Shown one piece after another: positions 1-8,945 of a stretch of 64,000 nucleotides of DNA (within the stretch, counting starts at the first letter, position 1; every line of letters starts with the position of its first letter). This DNA is from Serratia grimesii NBRC 13537. Lineage in GTDB: Bacteria; Pseudomonadota; Gammaproteobacteria; Enterobacterales; Enterobacteriaceae. The position numbers were made by a program, and so were the translations under genes. The notes below the pieces were generated by a model that was given only the letters and a program-made list of their open reading frames with translations, was not told the origin of the DNA and did not search any database. Where the stretch lies: the NCBI RefSeq assembly GCF_001590905.1, contig NZ_BCTT01000012.1, forward strand, positions 124,001-188,000. Direction: 5' to 3'.

Positions 1-579
1 GTCCATCACCACCAACGGGATCGGTTCTCCAGCCTGAAAATAGTAATCCGCCGAGCAATACCACAGGGTTGGCGAAGTCCGCAACACAATGTGCGGGCGG
101 TCTTCGGTAGCCATTGTGGTAATCGCCAGATCGACTTCACCGTTTTCCAGCATGTCGGTCATAAACGAACTAGGTTTCACCCGAACATCAATTGCCAGCT
201 TTGGATACACTGACGTGACGCGGTTGAGGAGGAAAGGCAAAATGGTATCGGCGGTATCGTCAGAAGCACCGATAGTCAGAACACCCTTTATATTGTTGTA
301 CATCAGCGAAGTACAGGCTTCGTCGTTGAAGCGCAGGATTTTCCTGGCGTAGCCGAGAAGCTGTATACCGTGTTCGGTCAGTAATTTATTGCGCCCATGA
401 CGGGCAAACAACTCTTTGCCAACCAGTTGCTCTAACCGCTGCATTTGTTGACTGACGGCTGATTGGGTACGACAAACGGCAACTGCCGCCGCCGCAAAAG
501 TATTCAAATCAGCAACAGCAACAAAGGTTCTAAGCAGATCGAGGTCGAGATTGAGTATCGGACGATTTGCAGTTGTCAT
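1..579 (-). CDS. lrhA: LysR-family transcriptional regulator LrhA (HexA), 3' end cut by window edge
   Basis: The 193 visible residues start at the ATG at 579 and run off the window, so the C-terminal third is missing. They hold the N-terminal LysR winged helix (residues about 10-70, with the [13 protein letters not shown] recognition region) and the first half of the substrate-binding domain. The first 90 residues agree closely with E. coli LrhA as I recall it. In E. coli LrhA represses flhDC and so motility, and it also affects RpoS and fimbriae; in soft-rot relatives the orthologue HexA represses exoenzymes. The gene is divergent from alaA across a long intergenic region, as in E. coli. No frameshift is visible. 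The identity is firm; its targets in this organism are inferred. Confidence 0.93.
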   Translation of the reverse strand, partial: MTTANRPILNLDLDLLRTFVAVADLNTFAAAAVAVCRTQSAVSQQMQRLEQLVGKELFARHGRNKLLTEHGIQLLGYARKILRFNDEACTSLMYNNIKGVLTIGASDDTADTILPFLLNRVTSVYPKLAIDVRVKPSSFMTDMLENGEVDLAITTMATEDRPHIVLRTSPTLWYCSADYYFQAGEPIPLVVMD

Positions 580-1441
580 AGTGTTTTCTTCACTTTTTGA
601 ATTCTAATTTACAAACTACCTTGGTGTATTTCTAAGACATCGTTTAAAAGGGACGATGCCAGACATGACAGTACCCCACTCATTAGTGGAGGGCAAAAAA
701 ATTACTTTTATTTCGTTACCTCTATCGCCTTTTAAAATGTGATCTATCGCAGATGCTTATAGAACGCCGTACTTTATTAGTGGTTAAAGTGTTTAATTTT
801 AACCTGCATAAATATTTTACTCATTCACCGCGCCTGATTTCCACTCCAATTGTGCTGCACAACTTCCGCACCCTGACTGGCCTCAGCGTCAATCGACACG
901 ATAAAACATAAATTTTTTTTCCTGTATCTTTCGGTTCGTTTTGTAACGAATTTAATAAATTCAACTAGTAACATTTATTCCATGAATAACTCCGGAATAA
1001 CCACTTAAATGTGGCTTAAGATACAAACTGTAATATTGCTAATGTAATTTGGCCTTATCATTTAGTGTGGATCGCCGATTAGCAACTCGCCATCAGACTA
1101 CTCTGGCATTATCATTTCTTTACATTTTATCTGTTTTAATCCTCGGTCCAGCTTAACAGTCGTGGACGTTTTATCGCTGCGGTCTTGATGCTTCTGGGCA
1201 ATTATGCCTGCACGCGCTCACCATAACAGAGTAAAAAACCAGAAAACAATTAAAATCCGGAGTTAAAACCCATTAAATTACTTTAGCGTTGTTTATACCC
1301 CCTGAAATTGCCCCCCTCCCCCTTCGTTTGCACCAAAGGCGTGCATAACCCTTCAAAAGCGCTATCGCCAGGAGTACATTGTGCAGGTTGCGGTGTTCCA
1401 CGGTAGGAACGCCCCCATCCCAGCAAAAGGCTCAACTTTTT
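580..1441. promoter_or_regulatory. Long divergent lrhA-alaA intergenic region
   Basis: This is 862 bp without a credible gene. It is AT-rich near lrhA and should carry the lrhA promoter and a long 5' leader, as known in E. coli, plus the alaA promoter. Visible elements are a small inverted repeat TTCGTT/AACGAA near 940 and, 29 bases before the alaA start, a hairpin with arms 1392-1399 and 1406-1413 around the loop ACGGTA. A C-rich stretch lies at 1300-1322. I cannot place transcription starts with confidence. Confidence 0.55.
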
Positions 1442-2656
1442 ATGTCCCCCATTGAGAAATCCAACAAACTGGACAACGTCTGCTATGACATTCGCGGCCC
1501 GGTGCTCAAAGAAGCTAAACGTCTTGAAGAAGAAGGCAATAAAGTCCTGAAACTGAACATCGGCAACCCAGCCCCGTTTGGTTTTGACGCCCCTGATGAA
1601 ATCCTGGTCGACGTGATTCGCAATTTGCCCACGGCGCAAGGCTACTCTGATTCCAAAGGGCTCTTCTCGGCACGTAAAGCGATCATGCAGCACTACCAGG
1701 CGCGTAACATACGTGACATGACCGTTGAGGATATCTACATCGGCAATGGGGTTTCTGAACTGATCGTGCAATCCATGCAGGCGTTGCTGAACAGCGGTGA
1801 CGAAATGCTGGTGCCGGCACCGGATTATCCGTTATGGACCGCCGCTGTCTCGCTGTCTGGCGGCAAGGCTGTGCATTATCTGTGTGATGAAGAAGCCGGT
1901 TGGTTCCCAGATCTGGATGACATCATCAGCAAAATTACCCCCCGCACTCGCGGTATTGTGATCATCAACCCGAATAACCCGACCGGCGCGGTATACAGCA
2001 AAGAACTGTTGGAACAGATTGTTGAGATCGCCCGTGAACACAACCTGATCATCTTCGCCGACGAGATTTACGACAAAATCCTGTATGACGAAGCCGAACA
2101 CCATTCTATCGCCGCACTGGCACCGGATTTGCTGACGGTGACTTTCAACGGGCTGTCTAAAACCTACCGCGTAGCCGGTTTCCGCCAGGGTTGGATGGTA
2201 CTGAACGGGCCGAAGAAACACGCCAAGGGTTACATTGAAGGCCTGGAAATGCTGGCGTCAATGCGCCTGTGTGCCAACGTGCCGATGCAGCATGCGATCC
2301 AAACGGCTTTGGGCGGCTATCAGAGCATCAGCGAATTCATTCAACCCGGTGGCCGTCTGTATGAACAGCGCAACCGCACCTGGGAACTGTTGAACGAGAT
2401 CCCTGGCGTTTCCTGCGTGAAGCCTCAGGGTGCACTGTACATGTTCCCTCGTATCGACGCTAAACGATTCAATATCCACGACGACCAGAAATTGGTACTG
2501 GACCTGCTGTTACAGGAAAAAGTGCTGCTGGTACAGGGGAGCGCCTTCAACTGGCCATATCCGGATCACGTGCGCATCGTGACCTTACCACGTGTGGACG
2601 AGCTGGAAATGGCAGTAGGCAAACTGGGACGCTTCCTCGAAAGCTACCGTCAGTAA
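1442..2656 (+). CDS. alaA: Glutamate-pyruvate aminotransferase AlaA
   Basis: The 404-residue protein belongs to the class I/II PLP-dependent aminotransferases. It transfers the amino group of glutamate to pyruvate and is a main source of L-alanine in E. coli, together with AvtA and AlaC. It keeps the NPNNPTGAVYS segment and the Schiff-base lysine in SKTYRVAGFRQGW. The start MSPIEKSNKL was chosen because it matches the E. coli protein and gives the same length; an in-frame start 63 bases upstream would add residues from the leader. It sits next to lrhA as in E. coli. A hairpin follows the stop codon. Confidence 0.97.
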   Translation: MSPIEKSNKLDNVCYDIRGPVLKEAKRLEEEGNKVLKLNIGNPAPFGFDAPDEILVDVIRNLPTAQGYSDSKGLFSARKAIMQHYQARNIRDMTVEDIYIGNGVSELIVQSMQALLNSGDEMLVPAPDYPLWTAAVSLSGGKAVHYLCDEEAGWFPDLDDIISKITPRTRGIVIINPNNPTGAVYSKELLEQIVEIAREHNLIIFADEIYDKILYDEAEHHSIAALAPDLLTVTFNGLSKTYRVAGFRQGWMVLNGPKKHAKGYIEGLEMLASMRLCANVPMQHAIQTALGGYQSISEFIQPGGRLYEQRNRTWELLNEIPGVSCVKPQGALYMFPRIDAKRFNIHDDQKLVLDLLLQEKVLLVQGSAFNWPYPDHVRIVTLPRVDELEMAVGKLGRFLESYRQ

Positions 2657-2666
2657 ATGAGTAGAC

Positions 2667-2702
2667 CCCGCTCAGGTAACCTCCTGACAGTTACTGAGCG
2701 GG
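2667..2702 (+). terminator. Hairpin after alaA
   Basis: The arms CCCGCTCAG-GTAAC and GTTACTGAGCGGG pair around a CTCCTGACA loop, with one bulged G. No T-tract follows, so it may be a processing or stabilising stem and not an intrinsic terminator. Confidence 0.45.
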
Positions 2703-2852
2703 AACGCTATCCCCGGTATCCTAAAATATTGTGTAACCGGGGTAGCCGCAGGCAGCCTAAAAATAGGCTGCTCGTAGCAAGAAGGATATTTGCATAAGCC
2801 GCAATCACTGCTCACAATGGAGACCTCACTTGCCGTTGTAAAAGAGAGCACC

Positions 2853-3452
2853 ATGAGCCAGAGCCACTTTTTTGCCCATCTGTCACGCTTGAAACTGATT
2901 AATCGCTGGCCGCTGATGCGCAATGTCCGTACCGAGAATGTTTCCGAACACAGTCTGCAGGTAGCGTTTGTCGCTCATGCGTTGGCCGTGATCAAAAACC
3001 GAAAGTTCAATGGCAACCTGAGCGCCGATCGCGTCGCCCTGCTGGCGATGTATCATGATGCCAGTGAAGTGATCACTGGTGACATGCCGACGCCGATCAA
3101 GTATTACAATCCACAGATCGCCCACGAATATAAGAAGATCGAAAAGATCGCCCAGCAGAAGTTGCTGGATATGATTCCCGCCGAGTTACGCAACGATTTC
3201 CGCTCCATTCTTGACGAGCACTATTACACTGAAGACGAAAAATTGGTGGTTAAGCAGGCAGATGCGCTCTGTGCCTACCTGAAATGTCTGGAGGAGTTGT
3301 CTGCCGGTAATAACGAATTCAAGCTGGCGAAAGCCCGGTTGGAAAAGACCCTGCAGCAGCGCAGCAGCCCGGAGATGGATTACTTCATGAATGTGTTTAT
3401 TCCCAGTTTCAGCCTGTCCCTGGACGAAATCAGCCTGGACTCCTCCCTGTAA
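2853..3452 (+). CDS. yfbR: 5'-deoxynucleotidase YfbR
   Basis: The 199-residue HD-domain phosphohydrolase removes the 5' phosphate from deoxyribonucleoside monophosphates in the cytoplasm. Metal ligands of the HD fold are visible as the early His in SEHSLQVA and the MYHDASEV pair near residue 68. The length equals that of E. coli YfbR, and the start [15 protein letters not shown] was chosen to match it; the upstream in-frame codons have no counterpart. It is convergent with yfbS, 30 bases apart. Confidence 0.96.
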   Translation: MSQSHFFAHLSRLKLINRWPLMRNVRTENVSEHSLQVAFVAHALAVIKNRKFNGNLSADRVALLAMYHDASEVITGDMPTPIKYYNPQIAHEYKKIEKIAQQKLLDMIPAELRNDFRSILDEHYYTEDEKLVVKQADALCAYLKCLEELSAGNNEFKLAKARLEKTLQQRSSPEMDYFMNVFIPSFSLSLDEISLDSSL

Positions 3453-3459
3453 CCTTCAT

Positions 3460-3477
3460 GGCGCAGCACGCTGCGCC
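3460..3477. terminator. Short GC hairpin between convergent yfbR and yfbS
   Basis: GGCGCAGC and GCTGCGCC flank AC; with a realistic loop the stem is GGCGCA/TGCGCC. It lies between two convergent stop codons and is followed on the plus strand by GTTAATT. It is a plausible weak bidirectional terminator. Confidence 0.5.
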
Positions 3478-3482
3478 GTTAA

Positions 3483-5315
3483 TTAAAAAGCATACAGCCA
3501 CGGCACAATAATCACGCTGACCAACATCACCAGTAGTGTGAATGGCACGCCCATACGGACAAAATCACCAAACTTATAGTTCCCCGGCCCCAGCACCAAG
3601 GTATTCACCGGCGAAGAAACTGGCGTCATAAACGCAGCTGACGCGGCGATAGCGATAATCATCGCAAACGGGTACGGCGAGACACCCATTTCACGCGCAG
3701 CGGCAATAGCAATTGGTGCCATCAGTACAGCCGTCGCCGTGTTGGAGATAAACAGCCCGATAGTGGCACACAGTGCGAACAGACACACCAGCATGACCCG
3801 TGGTCCAGCACCACCGGCAACATCCATTAACCCGCGGACGATCAAGTCCACCCCGCCTGTTTTTTGCAGTGCCTGGGCGAACGGCATCATGCCGACAATC
3901 AAGATAATGCTCGGCCAATGAATCGACTTATAGGCACTTTCCATGTCGATACAGCGGAACTTTCCCATCAATAAACAGGCAATCAATGCGGCGATGGGAT
4001 TGGGGATCTCATCAGTCAACATCATGGCCACCATCAGCGCCAAACAGAACAACGCATGCGGTGCCTGGGTGATCGCCGGTGCTACCTCGTCGACCTCTGC
4101 CGGCAAGTTGAGCACGATGAAATCATGGGTTTTTACCTGCAATTGACGAATGGCCTTCCAGTCACCGATCACCAGCAGGATATCGCCCAACGCTAGCGGT
4201 TCATCCACCAATTTACCCGGCAGCGTTTTACCATTGCGACGTATGCCGACCACGTTCAGATCGTAGCGACTGCGAAAGGTAGATTCACGCAGGCTTTTGC
4301 CCAACAGCGTTGAATCGGGGATTAACGACACTTCCGCCATACCCACGTTGCGTGATTGTTCGGAGAAGTAATCGCCGCGTAATACCATCGGCTCCAGTTG
4401 CTGATCACTGCAAAACTCGCGGAGATCCACCTGGCTGTCCGACATATCGAGCAAAAGTACGTCCCCTTCACGCAGCTCGGTGCTGCCGGATGCGCTTACC
4501 ATCACACGCCGAAAGCGTTTCCAACGTTCAATCCCCACCACGTTTGCGCCGTAGCGGGCGCGCAGATGCACTTCGTCGAGCGAGCGCCCCACCAGCGGAG
4601 ACCCGTTACGGATAGCCAGCCGGCGCGCCCTGCCCGTCAGCTTATAGTCGCGGATCAGATCACGGAAAGTGCGACGCTGCCAGGTTTCGCGCGTTTTGTC
4701 ACCGTCGTCATTGCTCAACCAGCGGCGAGCCACCAACATGTAGCCCACGCCCAACACCAGTACCGCTAACCCGACTGGCGTCACGCCGAAAAAACCAAAG
4801 CCGCTAATGCCCTCTCGCACCAATTCGCTGTTCACTACCATGTTTGGCGGCGTCGCCACCAGCGTCATCATGCCGCTAATCAGACCGGCAAAGCTCAGCG
4901 GCATCATCAACCTGCCCGGGGCAATTTTCATACGCGCCGCCACGCTAAGCACCACCGGAATAAAGATTGCCACCACGCCTGTCGAGCTCATGAACGCGCC
5001 CAGCCCGGCCACGGTGACCATCAGCAACATCAACATCTTGGTTTCACTACTACCGGCAACTTTCACCAACCAGTCACCCACCTGATAAGCCACACCGGTG
5101 CGTACCAACCCCTCACCGATCACGAACAGCGCAGCAATCAGAATTACATTGGGGTCACTAAAGCCCACCGTAGCCTCAGACAAGGTCAGTGTGCCACTTA
5201 GCACAAAGGCGATGATCACCAGCAACGCTACGACGTCCATACGCAGCTTATTCGTGGTAAACAGCACAATGGCAATCAACAGTAAACTCAGCACCCACAG
5301 TAATTCGCTGTTCAA
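3483..5315 (-). CDS. yfbS: SLC13/DASS-type membrane transporter YfbS with two TrkA-C domains
   Basis: This is a 610-residue inner-membrane protein with hydrophobic transport segments at both ends (about residues 1-195 and 420-610) and two soluble RCK/TrkA-C domains between about 200 and 390. The architecture is that of divalent anion:Na+ symporters; the substrate of YfbS is unknown. The start is a TTG at 5315 preceded by GATGAGG, which gives [12 protein letters not shown] and exactly the E. coli length. An ATG 78 bases further upstream would add a segment not found in relatives. It lies downstream of the hxpA terminator, so it probably has its own promoter. Confidence 0.92.
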   Translation of the reverse strand: MNSELLWVLSLLLIAIVLFTTNKLRMDVVALLVIIAFVLSGTLTLSEATVGFSDPNVILIAALFVIGEGLVRTGVAYQVGDWLVKVAGSSETKMLMLLMVTVAGLGAFMSSTGVVAIFIPVVLSVAARMKIAPGRLMMPLSFAGLISGMMTLVATPPNMVVNSELVREGISGFGFFGVTPVGLAVLVLGVGYMLVARRWLSNDDGDKTRETWQRRTFRDLIRDYKLTGRARRLAIRNGSPLVGRSLDEVHLRARYGANVVGIERWKRFRRVMVSASGSTELREGDVLLLDMSDSQVDLREFCSDQQLEPMVLRGDYFSEQSRNVGMAEVSLIPDSTLLGKSLRESTFRSRYDLNVVGIRRNGKTLPGKLVDEPLALGDILLVIGDWKAIRQLQVKTHDFIVLNLPAEVDEVAPAITQAPHALFCLALMVAMMLTDEIPNPIAALIACLLMGKFRCIDMESAYKSIHWPSIILIVGMMPFAQALQKTGGVDLIVRGLMDVAGGAGPRVMLVCLFALCATIGLFISNTATAVLMAPIAIAAAREMGVSPYPFAMIIAIAASAAFMTPVSSPVNTLVLGPGNYKFGDFVRMGVPFTLLVMLVSVIIVPWLYAF

Positions 5316-5361
5316 AACGGCCTCATCCGGCAGAGATATCCAAGGGCTTAAAAAATAGCAT

Positions 5362-5384
5362 AAAAAAACCCCGCCGATGCGGGG
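5362..5384 (-). terminator. Rho-independent terminator of hxpA
   Basis: The CCCCGC/GCGGGG stem with loop CGAT is followed on the minus strand by seven T. It lies 36 bases after the hxpA stop codon and separates hxpA from yfbS. Confidence 0.9.
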
Positions 5385-5419
5385 TCTAATCAATTAGGGT
5401 GAAGATAGAGATCCTGGCG

Positions 5420-6076
5420 TTACGCCACCAGACGAATCTCTGCGCCCTGTTCCGTTTTGTGCACGGCGATCTGCTCAAGCGATGTCAGCAGCAAATCGAC
5501 CTGATCCCGTTTTGGTGCATCGGCAGGTGCATTGACTGCAATCACCTGGCAACCCGCAGCCAAGCCAGAAAGAATACCGGCAGCAGCATCTTCAACCACA
5601 ACGCAATCCTGCGGCGCCAAGCCGAGACGTTCAGCGCCCAACAGATACGCATCCGGCTGCGGTTTGCCATGTTTTACCTGTTCAGCAGTAATGAAAACTT
5701 CTGGCTCTGGCAAACCCCCTGCGCGACGGCGAGCGGTAGCGACCGGGATAGAGCCGGAGGTAACGATCGCCCACGGAATATCGAGTTGGTCCAACCGCGC
5801 CAGCAACGCCGCGGCCCCAGGCAGCGCAGTCACGCCATCGGTGTCCTGTGCTTCTACTTGCTCCAACAGCAAGAACTCTTGCTGAATAGCGTCCTCACTT
5901 TCACCCGGCATAAAGTGACGCAACGAGGTAATGGCCTGTTTACCGTGAATAAAATCCAGTACGTCCTGCGGATTAATGCCGCGGCGTGTGGCCCAATTGA
6001 TCCAGGCGCGCTCTACCGCCGGCAACGAATCCACCAACGTCCCATCAAGATCGAACAGAAAACCCTTACACTCCAC
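5420..6076 (-). CDS. hxpA: HAD-family sugar phosphatase HxpA (YfbT)
   Basis: The 218-residue protein is a haloacid dehalogenase-type phosphatase. Motif I is FDLDGTLVDS at residues 8-17 with the nucleophilic Asp, motif II is the Ser in IVTSGS, and motif IV is VVEDAAAG. E. coli YfbT acts on hexitol and hexose phosphates, and its length of 216 residues is nearly the same. It follows yfbU on the same strand with a 16-base gap, which suggests cotranscription, and it has a strong terminator. Confidence 0.93.
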   Translation of the reverse strand: MECKGFLFDLDGTLVDSLPAVERAWINWATRRGINPQDVLDFIHGKQAITSLRHFMPGESEDAIQQEFLLLEQVEAQDTDGVTALPGAAALLARLDQLDIPWAIVTSGSIPVATARRRAGGLPEPEVFITAEQVKHGKPQPDAYLLGAERLGLAPQDCVVVEDAAAGILSGLAAGCQVIAVNAPADAPKRDQVDLLLTSLEQIAVHKTEQGAEIRLVA

Positions 6077-6092
6077 AGGAAACCTCTTTTAT

Positions 6093-6587
6093 TCAGGCAT
6101 TGATAATTTGCGCTATCTCAACGGCGCTCAAATGATATTGGCGTGGGCATGACAGCCAGATCGCCAGCATACGCTGGTACTTTTCCCACATTTTGGTTTG
6201 GGCGTTAAAGCCGTGGCTGCCGGAATCGAAATGAGTATAACGCCCCTCGGTATTAACCAGGAAACGCACGTAGCTCAAATGACGTGCTTCGGTGGCAGCG
6301 TCAAAACCGAGAAACGCCAGTCGACGTGCCTCAATCCCCTGTTTTTCCTTCAGGTTATCCCAGGAAACCTGCAATGCATGGTGCATTTCCATCACATTGA
6401 TAATGGTGCGGCACACGTCTTCGCTCATTTCACCAAAATCGCGGTCCAGTTCGCGCATCTGTAGGCCGAAACCGCGTTCGATAATGGTCTGCAGGCGACG
6501 GTAACGTTCAGCGTTATCCGGATCAAGCAGGGTCATCATCTTGTATTGGTTTGACAGGATTAGCCGTTGAGCGTGGGTCATTTCCAT
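6093..6587 (-). CDS. yfbU: YfbU family protein
   Basis: The 164-residue cytoplasmic protein matches E. coli YfbU over its full length, for example YKMMTLLDP near the start and [17 protein letters not shown] near the end. Its function is not established; in E. coli it has been linked to cell death after DNA stress. Two adjacent ATG codons lie at 6590 and 6587; the second gives the E. coli start MEMT and the better spacing from the GAGGAA ribosome binding site. It is upstream of hxpA. Confidence 0.95.
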   Translation of the reverse strand: MEMTHAQRLILSNQYKMMTLLDPDNAERYRRLQTIIERGFGLQMRELDRDFGEMSEDVCRTIINVMEMHHALQVSWDNLKEKQGIEARRLAFLGFDAATEARHLSYVRFLVNTEGRYTHFDSGSHGFNAQTKMWEKYQRMLAIWLSCPRQYHLSAVEIAQIINA

Positions 6588-6698
6588 CATAATTTCCTCG
6601 ATAAATTGCTTATGGCGGAAGCATCGCACAGCGCAATATCGCAGGAAATCACAACTCACCGGTTCTTTGATTTAAACCGGGGTTATTGGTCACAACAG

Positions 6699-6730
6699 TA
6701 AAAAGGCCGCTGAAGAATGCGGCCATTTTT
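6699..6730. terminator. Bidirectional terminator after yfbV
   Basis: The stem GGCCGC/GCGGCC with loop TGAAGAAT is flanked by an A-run on the left and ATTTTT on the right. It lies 5 bases beyond the yfbV stop codon and should stop transcription on the minus strand before yfbU. Confidence 0.85.
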
Positions 6731-6734
6731 GATG

Positions 6735-7190
6735 TTACAGATCATCCAGGAAGGTTTTATCCAACTGCTTGAAGGCGCGTTTCAGCAGATCCGCCAATGC
6801 CTGATAGGTCGGCGTGCCTTCTACCGGCGCAACCGCCTGTCCGGCTTCCGTCAGCTTGTTACGCACTTCGTGGAACCATTGCAACAGCGTTGGCGGCAAT
6901 GGTGTGATCGAACGACGACCTAACCACCACAAACCTTGCATTGGCATGCTACAGGCGAACAATGCCGTGGCAATGGCCGGACCTAACTGACCACCAAGGG
7001 CAATCTGCCAGGTCAGGGTAAACACCGCCAGCGGCGGCATAAAGCGGACGGCAAAACGGGTGGCACTCGCAACGCGATTCTCCGGAAAGACCGGAGCCAG
7101 ACGTTTGTCTGACGGCCAGGTTTTCATATAATGCTGCCCGCGCTGGAATACCTGAAACCAGCTTACGGAACCGGACGGTTTGCTCGTCAT
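6735..7190 (-). CDS. yfbV: UPF0208 inner-membrane protein YfbV
   Basis: The 151-residue protein has two hydrophobic segments near residues 45-85 ([19 protein letters not shown] and the following stretch) and a soluble C-terminal part. It equals E. coli YfbV in length, and YfbV has been reported to affect chromosome macrodomain insulation. The start [15 protein letters not shown] was chosen by alignment to E. coli YfbV; the next in-frame start upstream adds 15 residues without a counterpart. It is divergent from ackA. Confidence 0.93.
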   Translation of the reverse strand: MTSKPSGSVSWFQVFQRGQHYMKTWPSDKRLAPVFPENRVASATRFAVRFMPPLAVFTLTWQIALGGQLGPAIATALFACSMPMQGLWWLGRRSITPLPPTLLQWFHEVRNKLTEAGQAVAPVEGTPTYQALADLLKRAFKQLDKTFLDDL

Positions 7191-7545
7191 CACGTACCTC
7201 AACGTCACAAAGAAAAATAAGGGCACGGCAAACACAATACTAAAAAATTTGAAGCTTTAAATTTATTTTGTGTTTGCCTCAGGCTATCGGTATCCTAAGC
7301 CGGCCTTTTGGCCGGTAGAAGATGACAAGAATTCTGTCAACTTTTAGCCCTATAAAAATCAAGATTACTTAAACCGCAGAGAAATCATCGGTTTTTTCAT
7401 CATCATGTGGTTTGTGCAATTCACATGATGTTAATCATAAATGTCAACGGCATTATGCGCTACGCTTGTTGTCTGATTGACGATTAATTCACCACGTGTT
7501 TTGGTCTTTCCTTTAACAACACGAACTATTTAAGTAGGTACTTCC
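7191..7545. promoter_or_regulatory. ackA promoter and leader region
   Basis: The 355-bp gap between divergent yfbV and ackA holds a CCGGCC-TTTT-GGCCGG hairpin at 7300-7315. It also holds a perfect 9-bp inverted repeat, CATCATGTG (7401-7409) and CACATGATG (7422-7430), with a 12-bp spacer. The repeat looks like an operator, but its spacing does not fit a CRP site. No coding sequence was found. Confidence 0.5.
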
Positions 7546-8748
7546 ATGTCGAGTAAGCTAGTACTGGTCCTTAACTGCGGCAGTTCTTCCCTGAAATTCG
7601 CTATCATCGATGCTGTCAACGGTGAAGAACACCTCTCCGGCTTAGCCGAATGTTTCCACCTGCCTGAGGCTCGCCTCAAGTGGAAGATGGACGGCGCCAA
7701 ACATGAAGCTGCTCTGGGTGCCGGCGCTGCGCACAGCGAAGCACTGAACTACATTGTTAATACTATTCTGGCACAAAAACCGGAGCTTTCTGCACAGCTG
7801 ACCGCTATCGGTCACCGTATTGTGCACGGCGGCGAGAAGTTTACCGCTTCTGCTGTAATCAATGATGATGTTCTGCAGGGTATCAAAGATGCCGTACCAT
7901 TTGCACCACTGCATAACCCAGCGCACCTGATCGGTATCGCTGAAGCATTGAAATCCTTCCCTAAACTGGCTGATAAAAACGTTGCTGTGTTCGACACCGC
8001 GTTCCACCAGACCATGCCGGAAGAATCCTACCTGTACGCCCTGCCGTACAGCCTGTACCGTGACCACAGCGTTCGTCGCTATGGCGCACACGGCACCAGC
8101 CACTTCTACGTGACTCAAGAAGCAGCGAAAGCGCTGAACAAGCCTGTTGAAGAAGTTAACCTGATCACTTGCCACCTGGGCAACGGCGGTTCTGTAACTG
8201 CAGTGCGCAACGGTAAATGTGTTGATACCTCCATGGGTCTGACTCCACTGGAAGGCCTGGTGATGGGTACCCGCAGCGGTGACATCGATCCAGCCATCAT
8301 CTTCCACCTGCATGACGCACTGGGCATGAGCGTTGATCAAATCAACAAAATGCTGACCAAAGAATCCGGCCTGCTGGGCCTGACTGAAGTCACCAGCGAC
8401 TGCCGTTATGTCGAAGACAACTACGAAACCAAAGCCGATGCCAAACGTGCAATGGACGTATTCTGCCACCGTCTGGCCAAATACATCGGCGCATACAGTG
8501 CACTGATGGATGGCCGTCTGGACGCGGTAATCTTCACCGGCGGTATCGGTGAAAACGCGGGCATGGTGCGTGAGCTGACCCTGGATAAACTGGGTCTGCT
8601 GGGCTTCGAGATTGACCACGAGCGCAACATGGCTGCTCGTTTCGGTAAATCCGGTGCCATCACCAAAGACGGCAGCCGCCTGGCGCTGGTTATCCCGACC
8701 AACGAAGAATTGGTCATCGCGCAAGACGCATCCCGTCTGACCGCGTAA
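7546..8748 (+). CDS. ackA: Acetate kinase AckA
   Basis: The 400-residue cytoplasmic enzyme interconverts acetyl phosphate + ADP and acetate + ATP, the last step of acetate overflow. It has the ASKHA-fold signatures [11 protein letters not shown] at the N-terminus and HLGNGGS and FTGGIGEN further on. Its length equals the E. coli enzyme. It is followed by pta, with an ERIC element and a hairpin between the two. The start ATGTCGAGTAAG follows a weak AGGTAC site. Confidence 0.99.
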   Translation: MSSKLVLVLNCGSSSLKFAIIDAVNGEEHLSGLAECFHLPEARLKWKMDGAKHEAALGAGAAHSEALNYIVNTILAQKPELSAQLTAIGHRIVHGGEKFTASAVINDDVLQGIKDAVPFAPLHNPAHLIGIAEALKSFPKLADKNVAVFDTAFHQTMPEESYLYALPYSLYRDHSVRRYGAHGTSHFYVTQEAAKALNKPVEEVNLITCHLGNGGSVTAVRNGKCVDTSMGLTPLEGLVMGTRSGDIDPAIIFHLHDALGMSVDQINKMLTKESGLLGLTEVTSDCRYVEDNYETKADAKRAMDVFCHRLAKYIGAYSALMDGRLDAVIFTGGIGENAGMVRELTLDKLGLLGFEIDHERNMAARFGKSGAITKDGSRLALVIPTNEELVIAQDASRLTA

Positions 8749-8758
8749 CGCTTTCCGA

Positions 8759-8790
8759 CACCGTCAGCCCAGGCTGGCGGTGCTGTTTTA
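8759..8790 (+). terminator. Hairpin with short T-run after ackA
   Basis: CACCGTCAGC pairs with GCTGGCGGTG (one G-U pair) and is followed by CTGTTTTA. It could be a partial terminator that lowers pta relative to ackA, or a stem protecting the ackA message. Confidence 0.5.
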
Positions 8791-8913
8791 GCCTTCATAC
8801 TTGAAGCCGCAGCCACGTTGACTGAACGCGTTCACCCGGGTCATTTAGTTATCTAAACGCTCAGGGCCGCACGTGTTTACTGCCTGGCTGCAACTTCAAC
8901 TATTTTGGCTATA
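8789..8913. repeat. ERIC element in the ackA-pta gap
   Basis: This is an imperfect palindrome of about 125 bp. The ends TAGCCTTCATACTTGAAG and CTTCAACTATTTTGGCTA are inverted copies, and the core has the GTTCACCCGGGTCA and ACGCTCAGGG arms. It belongs to the same family as the other ERIC copies here but is more diverged at the core. It would be transcribed if ackA and pta share a message. Confidence 0.75.
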
Positions 8914-8945
8914 GCCTCATGTTAAATCGTGAAGAGGACTATTCT

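Noticed and set aside
2790-2852. Upstream in-frame start for yfbR
   Set aside because: It would add 21 residues absent from E. coli YfbR; the internal start gives the same length.
7409-7427. CRP-like TGTG...CACA in the ackA upstream region
   Set aside because: The half-sites are four bases apart or twelve apart, not six, so it is not a CRP site.
7642-8724. 360-codon open frame antisense to ackA
   Set aside because: It is a mirror of the biased codon use of ackA, with no ribosome binding site and no recognisable domain; AckA on the other strand is certain.
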